Part shown: positions 1-5,372 of the stretch, one piece after another
How positions within the stretch are numbered: the stretch's first letter is position 1
How the letters are laid out: each line of letters starts with the position of its first letter
Virus record (IMG/VR): IMGVR_UViG_3300030061_002410
Coordinates: 1-22,772 of that record
Strand: one strand, 5' to 3'
Origin: a virus
DNA length: 22,772 nt
Position numbers and translations under genes: made by a program
Notes under the pieces: generated by a model
What the model was told of the DNA's origin: nothing
The model's input: only the letters and a program-made list of their open reading frames with translations
Databases searched by the model: none

Positions 1-39
1 ATACAAAGTTTATTATTATATCTATTATTTTATTCTTTT

Positions 40-183
40 TCATCTTATTAATATATTAGCAGTTGCACCTTCGAATATAATAGCATAAATCATTATTGCA
101 ATTCCAGTAAATGCTAGTGTGCCAAGTGCACCGATGAATAGTTTGATTGCTACATTAAGAGCAATGTGAGTGAATTTTCTCAT
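40..183 (-). CDS. small one-helix membrane peptide (47 aa), unknown
   Basis: A short leftward reading frame, ATG at 183-181 and TGA at 42-40. The translation begins MRKFTHIALNVAIK and continues with a hydrophobic stretch (roughly residues 7-37, including LFIGALGTLAFTGIAIMIY) that fits one or two membrane passes. The N-terminus is basic, as expected for an inner-membrane peptide. Support for it being real comes from its leader: the 21 nt upstream of the ATG nearly match the leader of the next leftward gene (start at 538). I do not recognise a family. Small membrane peptides in phage early regions can be lysis accessory or host-takeover proteins, but nothing here identifies the role. Confidence 0.6.
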   Translation of the reverse strand: MRKFTHIALNVAIKLFIGALGTLAFTGIAIMIYAIIFEGATANILIR

Positions 184-204
184 AGTTAATTGTATTTAAT
201 TGTT
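184..204 (-). promoter_or_regulatory. A/T-rich translation leader of the 47-aa gene
   Basis: On the minus strand this reads AACAATTAAATACAATTAACT directly before the ATG. It is almost the same as the leader at 539-558 and contains CAATTAAA but no Shine-Dalgarno purine run. The CAATTAAA element recurs before the starts at 538, 5373 and 8944. Bacteroidota rarely use Shine-Dalgarno pairing, so this is probably the ribosome-recruiting leader. Confidence 0.45.
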
Positions 205-297
205 AGTACTAGTGTGTGTAATCGAAACGCACCTCTGCTCCAAGACTAGTTATTCAACTGTATTTATACTCGAGAGAACTTTGAACGCCGAGTGAAT

Positions 298-325
298 AAA
301 GAATTAGTTATTAAACTAACTCTTT
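298..325 (-). terminator. hairpin overlapping the stop of the 75-aa gene
   Basis: On the minus strand AAAGAGTTAGTT pairs with AACTAATTCTTT across a TAAT loop, giving a 12-bp stem with one G-U pair. The stop codon of the leftward gene (313-311) lies at the loop. The 3' arm ends in CTTTATTC, a weak U-tract, so this could be a leaky terminator or an mRNA 3'-end stabiliser for the leftward transcript. Confidence 0.4.
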
Positions 326-538
326 ATCTCTAAGTACTAAAGGTATATTGTTAGTAGCAGTATACGATTTGTACTTTAACCAACATGGTAGTGTAGTTAG
401 TGTATCTTTCATTATTGAAAATACTTTGTCGTGATTGTAAGTTATCTTGTCACCTTTTTTGTTAGTGAATTCGAATGTTACATTTTTACCGATTAGTGAT
501 TGTCTTACGACAAATCTTTTAGTGATTAAGTTACTCAT
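311..538 (-). CDS. small hypothetical protein (75 aa)
   Basis: A leftward frame with ATG at 538-536 and TAA at 313-311. The protein (begins MSNLITKRFVVRQSL) is basic, with a Lys-rich middle (FTNKKGDKITYNHDK) and no signal peptide or membrane helix. I do not recognise it. Its start is supported by an A/T-rich leader (539-558) that matches the leader of the 47-aa gene downstream, and its end by a 12-bp hairpin at the stop. The two leftward genes are separated by about 130 nt without a reading frame and run opposite to all other genes in the window. They probably belong to an early or separately controlled small-protein operon. There is no functional evidence beyond that context. Confidence 0.7.
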   Translation of the reverse strand: MSNLITKRFVVRQSLIGKNVTFEFTNKKGDKITYNHDKVFSIMKDTLTTLPCWLKYKSYTATNNIPLVLRDKELV

Positions 539-558
539 AGTTATTATATTTAATTGTT
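539..558 (-). promoter_or_regulatory. A/T-rich translation leader of the 75-aa gene
   Basis: Minus strand AACAATTAAATATAATAACT immediately before the ATG. It differs from the leader at 184-204 by one substitution and a one-base gap. No Shine-Dalgarno sequence is present. The pair looks like a duplicated or strongly constrained start signal. Confidence 0.45.
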
Positions 559-591
559 ATTATTAGTTACATTTATATTATCCAAGTTGTA

Positions 592-622
592 TTGTATTGT
601 ATTTGTAAAAGTAGTATGTTTG
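592..622 (+). promoter_or_regulatory. candidate Bacteroidota-type promoter
   Basis: TATGTTTG at 615-622 matches the -7 element TAnnTTTG used by the Bacteroidota primary sigma factor. A TTG at 592-594 lies 20 nt upstream, where the -33 TTG/TTTG element is expected. The segment is in the divergent region and points at the rightward genes, leaving a leader of about 400 nt before 1046. Short motifs occur by chance in A/T-rich DNA, so confidence is modest. Confidence 0.3.
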
Positions 623-897
623 TTTATTAGTAGTTTTAATGTTAGTAGTATTCCGCACACTCTCACAACTTCTAATTTTATAATTCATAATTATTACTTT
701 TTACTTACATTATTATTATCCATTTAGTATTGTAGTGAGTTTGTAATAATATGTGAAATGTTTTTATAAAATGAATATAAGTAGATGAGCGAGGTGAGCA
801 TAATAGTTAACATGTATTACAGAGTAAATACGAAAAATCAAGGATAATAAGGGTATAAGCTGGCGGGGCTAGCTAAATAAAAGGCGTTTTCCTATAT

Positions 898-922
898 GGC
901 ATGGTGGTGGAGGGGAGGGGAG
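898..922 (+). other. G-rich purine block, possible two-layer G-quadruplex
   Basis: Six G-runs occur in 23 nt: GG at 898, 903, 906 and 909, and GGGG at 912 and 917, ending in a pure purine tract. It stands out sharply from the A/T-rich surroundings. Only two runs reach three Gs, so a canonical three-tetrad quadruplex is not possible, but a two-tetrad one is. It could also be a binding site or part of a structured leader RNA. Confidence 0.35.
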
Positions 923-937
923 CAACACAAACTATCT

Positions 938-958
938 AATTATCTTATAATTTTTTTT
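938..958 (+). terminator. weak A/T hairpin with T-run
   Basis: AATTAT pairs with ATAATT across a CTT loop, and the second arm runs into a T tract (T8 at 951-958). The shape resembles an intrinsic terminator, but the stem has no G-C pair. If active it would attenuate any rightward transcript started upstream, just before the hairpin at 961-1001. Confidence 0.25.
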
Positions 959-960
959 AT

Positions 961-1001
961 GACAGTAGCCTTATAGAGTACCCTAGTAATAGGCTAGTGT
1001 C
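961..1001 (+). promoter_or_regulatory. 41-nt imperfect inverted repeat upstream of the late genes
   Basis: GACA (961-964) pairs with TGTC (998-1001). After a G/G mismatch, TAGCCT (966-971) pairs with AGGCTA (991-996), and AT (973-974) with AT (989-990) after a bulged T. This makes a roughly 12-bp stem with an internal loop of about 14 nt, ending 44 nt before the first rightward ATG. It is not followed by a T-run, so a terminator is unlikely. An operator or a structured 5' leader fits better. Confidence 0.4.
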
Positions 1002-1045
1002 ACTATAGCTTTAAATATCACTTTTTACGTGTAATTATATTGTAT

Positions 1046-1267
1046 ATGGCAAGAGCAAATTCACAAGGACTGAGTCCAACAGCATTAAGAGCAAAGCGAG
1101 CTAGAGATTTAGCAGCAGCTAAAACACCTAAACGTAGAGCCCGTAAAGCTGAGAACCAGAGGATAGGTCAAAAACCAGGATCTGACTTGCATCATACATC
1201 CAGTGGAACAGTAATACGCACATCGATAGCTTATAATAGAGCTACACATGATAGAGGCGAAGTATAA
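1046..1267 (+). CDS. small Arg/Lys-rich protein (73 aa), unknown
   Basis: I chose the ATG at 1046, giving MARANSQGLSPTALRAKR. A TTG two codons upstream (1040) is possible but unneeded. The first half is highly basic (AAKTPKRRARKAENQR, about residues 25-40) and could bind nucleic acid. The second half contains SDLHHTSSGTVIRTS and ends in NRATHDRGEV. The D-L-H-H plus downstream N-R pattern loosely recalls small HNH-like phage proteins, but the motif is incomplete and I would not call it a nuclease. It is the first rightward gene after the control region, and its TAA overlaps the ATG of the next small frame (TAATG), suggesting coupled translation. Confidence 0.75.
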   Translation: MARANSQGLSPTALRAKRARDLAAAKTPKRRARKAENQRIGQKPGSDLHHTSSGTVIRTSIAYNRATHDRGEV

Positions 1268-1338
1268 TGGATTTTATACTATGTTTATTATTAGTTGTGT
1301 TAAGTTTTGTCTTCCACATGGTAGTGTATGAAGATTAA
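1267..1338 (+). CDS. micro-membrane peptide (23 aa)
   Basis: The frame starts at the ATG embedded in TAATG at the stop of the previous gene and ends at TAA 1336-1338. The peptide, MDFILCLLLVVLSFVFHMVV plus YED, is almost entirely hydrophobic, long enough for a single membrane helix, with an acidic tail at the C-terminus. Arguments for it being translated are the one-nucleotide stop/start overlap and the clean helix. The argument against is its size, since such a frame could arise by chance in A/T-rich DNA. If real, it may be a small lysis or membrane-remodelling peptide; I infer no specific function. Confidence 0.4.
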   Translation: MDFILCLLLVVLSFVFHMVVYED

Positions 1339-1369
1339 CCTAATTATTAACCCTTAAAAAACCAAAATT

Positions 1370-1654
1370 ATGACGTTTTTTTATTCGACTAGAACGTGGA
1401 ATAGTCAACCACAAATTACCGATGAAACCATTTCTTGGTGGAAACATTTATCTACTAAGAAAAACTGGAGAATAGTTCAGTTACCAAATGGCTTTTATCA
1501 AACCGAATACCTAGATTTAGATGAAAACTGGGTAGATGTTACAAGAAGAGAAACAATTGAATCAGCTGAGGCTGCAATTGATGGTAGCATCGAACATTAC
1601 AACAAAAAGTTAGAGTTCACAAAAGGACCTAAAGTTGTAAAAACATTTAAATAG
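1370..1654 (+). CDS. hypothetical phage protein (94 aa)
   Basis: Starts MTFFYSTRTWNSQPQ after an A-rich leader (CTTAAAAAACCAAAATT). The central part has aromatic residues in a strand-like pattern (WRIVQLPNGFYQTEYLDLDE), followed by a probable helix (RRETIESAEAAIDGSIEHYN) and a basic C-terminus. No signal peptide or membrane segment. It looks like a compact alpha/beta domain. I do not recognise a characterised family and know no function. It ends 22 nt before groEL and is probably on the same transcript. Length and codon use are consistent with the flanking genes. Confidence 0.8.
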   Translation: MTFFYSTRTWNSQPQITDETISWWKHLSTKKNWRIVQLPNGFYQTEYLDLDENWVDVTRRETIESAEAAIDGSIEHYNKKLEFTKGPKVVKTFK

Positions 1655-1676
1655 TAACTAAATAAAATATAATTTA

Positions 1677-3236
1677 ATGGAATTTAATAACCCAAGTCAA
1701 TTGGTCAAGCATCTTAACTTTGGTGATGATGCTAATGACAAAATAATGAGTGGTGTAGATCAACTAGCTAAAGCTGTTAAATCTACACTAGGTGCTTCTG
1801 GTAAATGCGTTATATATGAAGATGCAACAGGAAGACCGGTGATTACAAAAGATGGTGTAACCGTTGCGGAAAGCGTAGTCTTATATGATCCGGTCGAAAA
1901 TATAGGTGCAACACTTATAAAGGAAGCAGCTAAAAACACGGTGAAAGAAGCTGGAGACGGTACCACAACGGCTATCGTCTTAGCTGAATCACTACTAAAA
2001 GAAGTAAATAACAGCGATAATGTACGAGAAATTAAAGAAGGTATTAACTCAGGACTTGAAAAAGTTAATAAATACCTTTCTAAACACTCCAAAGCAGTAT
2101 CTGGCGATAATCTTAAATACGTATCAACAATAAGTTGTAACAATGATAGTGAATTAGGTGGTATTATAGCCGATGCTTACACGAAAGTAGGTAAAGATGG
2201 TGTAGTATTGATGGAGGAAAGTGAGACGGATGAAACTTATACAGACATCGTTGAAGGTGTACAGTTAGAAAATGGCTTAACATCGCCATATTTTGCTACA
2301 GACACTGAAAAACAAAAATGTGAATTAGAAAATCCGCTAATTTTAATAGTTTCTAGTGAAATTCCTAGTGTTAGGAAGATACAAAACATACTAGAACATG
2401 TAATTAAGAATAATAGATCGCTTTTAATAGTGGCTACTGTTGCTCAGCAGGTAAAATCTGCGCTTTTAATGAATAAAGTTAAAGGTAATATAAAAGTAAA
2501 CATTATAAATCCACCAGGATTTGGCCCAACTAAGCGAGATACTATAGATGATTTAGCTATTTTAACAGGGGCTAAGGTAATAAATGAAGAATTAGGTGAC
2601 GATTTGGATCTAATTCAACCAGATTGTCTTGGTGAAGCTAAATTTTCAATAACTGACGATAAAAATACAGTTATAACTACTTATAATGTACAAGAAGACA
2701 TAGAGGGTAGGGTAAAAGAGGTTAAAAAGCTCATAAAAAATGAAAAAAATGGCTTTTTAAGAAAAAAATTAGAAAATAGACTTGCTATGTTATGCGGTTC
2801 TGTTGGTATTATACGTGTTGGTGCTAATTCTAAGGTAGAATTAAAAGAAAAGAAGGATAGAGTTGAAGATGCAATATACGCAGTTAAAGCCGCTTTGCAA
2901 GAAGGTATTGTCCCAGGTGGCGGTATCGCTCTTTTAAATGCTGCAAATAACATAAAGTTTGATAATATTGGGGAGAATATACTAGCTACAGCAATTCAAG
3001 CACCATTTAAAACCATTATGGCAAATGCTGGTATTGAAAACTACGATACGCCTAAAGATTTAGGTGTTGGGTACAATGTAATTTCCGGTAAACTAGTTGA
3101 TATGGTTGACTCTGGTATCGTAGACCCCGTCTTAGTTACAAAGACAGCACTAAAAAATGCAGTTAGTGTTGCAACTACTATATTTTCTGCAGATTGTGTA
3201 ATTAATAATATAAGAGTAGAAAATGCGAGCAGTTAG
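1677..3236 (+). CDS. groEL: phage-encoded group I chaperonin GroEL
   Basis: At 519 residues this is a near full-length GroEL (bacterial about 548). It folds proteins in an ATP-driven double-ring cage with GroES. Equatorial ATPase signatures are intact: TKDGVTV with Asp59 (E. coli Asp52), GDGTTT at 93-98 with Asp94 (E. coli Asp87), and RVEDA with Asp398 at the same number as in E. coli, followed by GIVPGGGIALL. The apical domain keeps SPYF near 203-206, aligning with the E. coli Tyr203/Phe204 substrate- and GroES-binding edge. Oddities are an N-terminal extension of about 7 residues and a C-terminus ending in VENASS, without the Gly-Gly-Met tail. groES follows with a 14-nt overlap, the reverse of the usual bacterial groES-groEL order. 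Identification is firm; chaperonin activity is inferred from the residues. Confidence 0.97.
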   Translation: MEFNNPSQLVKHLNFGDDANDKIMSGVDQLAKAVKSTLGASGKCVIYEDATGRPVITKDGVTVAESVVLYDPVENIGATLIKEAAKNTVKEAGDGTTTAIVLAESLLKEVNNSDNVREIKEGINSGLEKVNKYLSKHSKAVSGDNLKYVSTISCNNDSELGGIIADAYTKVGKDGVVLMEESETDETYTDIVEGVQLENGLTSPYFATDTEKQKCELENPLILIVSSEIPSVRKIQNILEHVIKNNRSLLIVATVAQQVKSALLMNKVKGNIKVNIINPPGFGPTKRDTIDDLAILTGAKVINEELGDDLDLIQPDCLGEAKFSITDDKNTVITTYNVQEDIEGRVKEVKKLIKNEKNGFLRKKLENRLAMLCGSVGIIRVGANSKVELKEKKDRVEDAIYAVKAALQEGIVPGGGIALLNAANNIKFDNIGENILATAIQAPFKTIMANAGIENYDTPKDLGVGYNVISGKLVDMVDSGIVDPVLVTKTALKNAVSVATTIFSADCVINNIRVENASS

Positions 3237-3489
3237 TTTATATATAGTAGTAGAAAACATAAAGCTAAAACCTAAAACAATAGGTGGCTTAGAAATATCT
3301 GATAACATAGACAGTGACAATAGATATTTAAAAGGAAAAGTTATTAGTAAAGGTGATCTTTGTCCTCCAGATGAGGTTTTAAAAGTAGACGATATTGTCT
3401 ATTATGACAAACATGCTGGCCACGAGATAACATATAATAACAAACAATACTATGTCATGACTATTAAAGACATAGTTTTAGTAGAATGA
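3223..3489 (+). CDS. groES: phage-encoded co-chaperonin GroES
   Basis: An 88-residue Cpn10 (E. coli 97). The N-terminal strand SLYIVVENIKLKPK is followed by a mobile-loop-like segment with IGGLEI at 20-25, matching the AGGIVL hydrophobic tripeptide region that docks onto GroEL. The C-terminal half, KVDDIVYYDKHAGHEITYNN and then YYVMTIKDIVLVE, aligns well with E. coli KVGDIVIFNDGYG and VLIMSESDILAIVE. The ATG lies inside groEL (14-nt overlap) and the stop overlaps the next ATG (ATGA), so all three genes are probably translationally coupled. Having both lid and cage suggests a self-contained phage folding machine, although mixing with host subunits is possible. Confidence 0.93.
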   Translation: MRAVSLYIVVENIKLKPKTIGGLEISDNIDSDNRYLKGKVISKGDLCPPDEVLKVDDIVYYDKHAGHEITYNNKQYYVMTIKDIVLVE

Positions 3490-3926
3490 GATTAAGTGCA
3501 TCCGATCTCAGAGAATTAAATATATTTAAGTATTACAGGCTCGTTCGTAAATGGGCTTGTAAAACTTATAATTTAAAGGATGCAGATTTAGAATTATTAA
3601 TATACTTAGACTGTAAAGGTAAATTTACACGTCAAGAATTCATAGATGGTGTATACACTATGTCTTGGGATAAAAACCGCTGGGAACGTTTAAAACGCGA
3701 AGGCTGGATAGAGACATGGAGACACCGTAACCGCACTTCAATAAAATATAGCATTTTTAAGACATCATTTAAATGCTCACAACTAATCACAAGAATATAT
3801 AGAATCCTATTAGCAGAGGAAGACTTACCTACATCAGAACGTAGTATTTTTTATAAAAATAATTCGTATACTGATAAGGTGTTTAATAAGGCTATAGATG
3901 ACATGTTAAAAGATAATACAAGATAA
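3486..3926 (+). CDS. winged-helix-like (MarR-type) protein
   Basis: A 146-residue protein starting at the ATG in an ATGA overlap with groES. Residues about 25-105 have the pattern of a winged helix: a helix with DADLELLIYLDCKGKFT, a second with WDKNRWERLKREGWIE, then a basic wing (RHRNRTSIKYSI) and a further helix (CSQLITRIYRILL). LELLIYL followed by a Lys/Arg-rich turn is typical of MarR-like folds. The C-terminal 40 residues, with SYTDKVFNKAI, look helical. It might be a late-gene regulator or a structural DNA-binding protein. Its position in a coupled groEL-groES cassette is unusual and could mean it regulates that cassette. The fold is inferred from sequence pattern only. Confidence 0.8.
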   Translation: MRLSASDLRELNIFKYYRLVRKWACKTYNLKDADLELLIYLDCKGKFTRQEFIDGVYTMSWDKNRWERLKREGWIETWRHRNRTSIKYSIFKTSFKCSQLITRIYRILLAEEDLPTSERSIFYKNNSYTDKVFNKAIDDMLKDNTR

Positions 3927-3927
3927 T

Positions 3928-5346
3928 ATGGCAAAACCTATTACAAATAAAGTAAAAACAGGCCAAATACCTGTAATTAAGAAAGACTTAGACAGTGGTG
4001 TCATAGCTGAGGCTAATAATGACGGTACTATATATTTAGACAAGTCTGTTAAAAATGACAGCCCTCTTGCAAAAGAAGCTATAGCACACGAAATGGTGCA
4101 TATGGATCAAATGGCTAGAGGTGATCTAAACTACAATGACGATAAGGTTTTTTGGAAGGGTAAAGAATATGACCGCGACGATATGAACGAGGGGTCAAAA
4201 CAATTACCATGGGAAAAAGAAGCTTACGATAAAACTAAAAATATGAAAAAATCCCCAAACAAATACTCTCTTAGTAAAGGTGCAATAAGGACCAATAGAG
4301 ATGTAGTTACTACTAAATTAAGAGCTGATGCTGATAAAACAGCAGCTATAGGCGCAGCCGTAGGTACGGTTACTAGTAAAATACCTAGTTTTGACGACTA
4401 TGAGAATCAAAAAGATAATGATGTTGATGTAGGTACAGATGATCTAGTAACAGATTCTGGTGCTAACATGAACTTAAAAAACAAAAATAAATCAGCTATA
4501 AAGATGAAATCAACTCCTATTACACAAAAAGCTAAATCACCTGCGAAACTCGCACCGTTAGCCGCTATGGCTGGTAAAGCACTTATTGGTGCTGCCGCTA
4601 ATAAAGTGGTTGATTCTGCTATGAAAATGAAATCTCCTTTACATGTTGAAACAACAGAAACCAGAGAGTTTAAAGGTAACTTAGGTGATGAAACTGGAAC
4701 GTTTACAGAAACAAAAACAACTAAGAAAAGTAAAGAAAAGAAAGAAAGTGTTAAAAACTTTGCTAATTCTTGTTATAACGAAGATGGTAGTAAAAAAGCT
4801 GAAGGAACAATTGTAGGTGATATAAAATGTAGCTGGAAAGATGATGAAGATTTTGATCCAGAAAGTGAGTATGAAACAAAAGAAGAAACTATATATGATA
4901 CAGCTTTTCAAAACGAAAAAGATAAAGTTGTAACACCAGGCGATCCAGGTAGACCGAATATGGGGTATTACGAGTCTCTAGATAGCAAAATGGGTGCTGG
5001 TGTAAGAGGTAGATCTAACAAAAGAGTAAATAGAAAAGCTAACAGCGCTGGCGCTAAGTTTGACAGAATGGATGGTAGAGGTAAAACACCACTTAATCCT
5101 AAGACTGGTGAGCCTTACACTAGAGAAGAATATATTAAAAACGTATCTGGTGCTTTTGAAATACCAGATGCTTTTGTAGGTAAAAGAGAAAAAAGTACAC
5201 CTGGATCTGAAAAAGAAGTTATAAAAGGGGCAGACCCAGATAAACAAACTTATAAAATAGTAGATGGCGAAGCTGTCGCTGTTATGAACAAAAATAATAA
5301 AAATAAAAGTGCTTTCAAAATGAAAGGTTGGAAAGCATATAATTAA
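3928..5346 (+). CDS. HExxH metallopeptidase-like protein with long Lys-rich tail
   Basis: A 472-residue protein in two parts. Residues about 20-105 form a compact domain with HEMVH at 54-58 and PWEKEAY at 94-100. A Glu in that second motif (96 or 98) is a plausible third zinc ligand, as in gluzincin-like peptidases. The rest is low-complexity, Lys/Asp/Glu-rich and probably disordered, with repeated short motifs: MKKSP (106-110), NKSAIKMKSTP (187-197), KAKSPAK (201-207), MKMKSPL (232-238) and a C-terminal NKSAFKMKG (459-467). Residues about 205-232 (LAPLAAMAGKALIGAAANKV) could be an amphipathic or membrane-active helix. No signal peptide. It sits between the chaperonin cassette and a second Lys-rich protein with related motifs. 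It may be a virion-packaged or assembly peptidase; activity is inferred from motifs only. Confidence 0.75.
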   Translation: MAKPITNKVKTGQIPVIKKDLDSGVIAEANNDGTIYLDKSVKNDSPLAKEAIAHEMVHMDQMARGDLNYNDDKVFWKGKEYDRDDMNEGSKQLPWEKEAYDKTKNMKKSPNKYSLSKGAIRTNRDVVTTKLRADADKTAAIGAAVGTVTSKIPSFDDYENQKDNDVDVGTDDLVTDSGANMNLKNKNKSAIKMKSTPITQKAKSPAKLAPLAAMAGKALIGAAANKVVDSAMKMKSPLHVETTETREFKGNLGDETGTFTETKTTKKSKEKKESVKNFANSCYNEDGSKKAEGTIVGDIKCSWKDDEDFDPESEYETKEETIYDTAFQNEKDKVVTPGDPGRPNMGYYESLDSKMGAGVRGRSNKRVNRKANSAGAKFDRMDGRGKTPLNPKTGEPYTREEYIKNVSGAFEIPDAFVGKREKSTPGSEKEVIKGADPDKQTYKIVDGEAVAVMNKNNKNKSAFKMKGWKAYN

Positions 5347-5372
5347 TAAACAAGGACTAAACAATTAAAACA

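Larger units (their letters stand above)
539..1045. other. divergent gene-free control region (about 500 nt)
   Basis: This separates the leftward small genes from the rightward late genes. I found no convincing protein gene: the longest frame with an ATG is a 26-codon one at 896-976 running through the G-rich block. The region is strongly A/T-rich at 541-780, then contains a G-rich block (861-922), an A/T hairpin with a T8 run (938-958) and a 41-nt imperfect inverted repeat (961-1001). A divergent promoter or operator region is the simplest reading. No tRNA cloverleaf was found. Confidence 0.6.

Noticed and set aside
896-976. A 26-codon frame starting MAWWWRGGEQ through the G-rich block.
   Set aside because: Composition is driven by the G-run and the T8 tract, and there is no plausible leader. 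More likely non-coding.
1006-1013. TAGCTTTA as a -7 promoter element close to the first rightward gene.
   Set aside because: The last base does not fit TAnnTTTG and no TTG lies about 20 nt upstream.
1040-1045. TTG at 1040 as the start of the first rightward gene.
   Set aside because: It adds only two residues. The ATG at 1046 gives the more usual MAR start.
1-1045. tRNA gene or attachment site in the gene-poor left end.
   Set aside because: No cloverleaf, no T-loop consensus and no integrase gene in view.
1760-2143. A 127-codon leftward frame inside groEL, and other long opposite-strand frames inside the fibres.
   Set aside because: They are shadows of strongly supported genes and their translations have no recognisable domains.
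2741-2770. Two A7 runs inside groEL as possible frameshift or slippage sites.
   Set aside because: The frame continues intact with good GroEL similarity on both sides, and no alternative frame gives a product.
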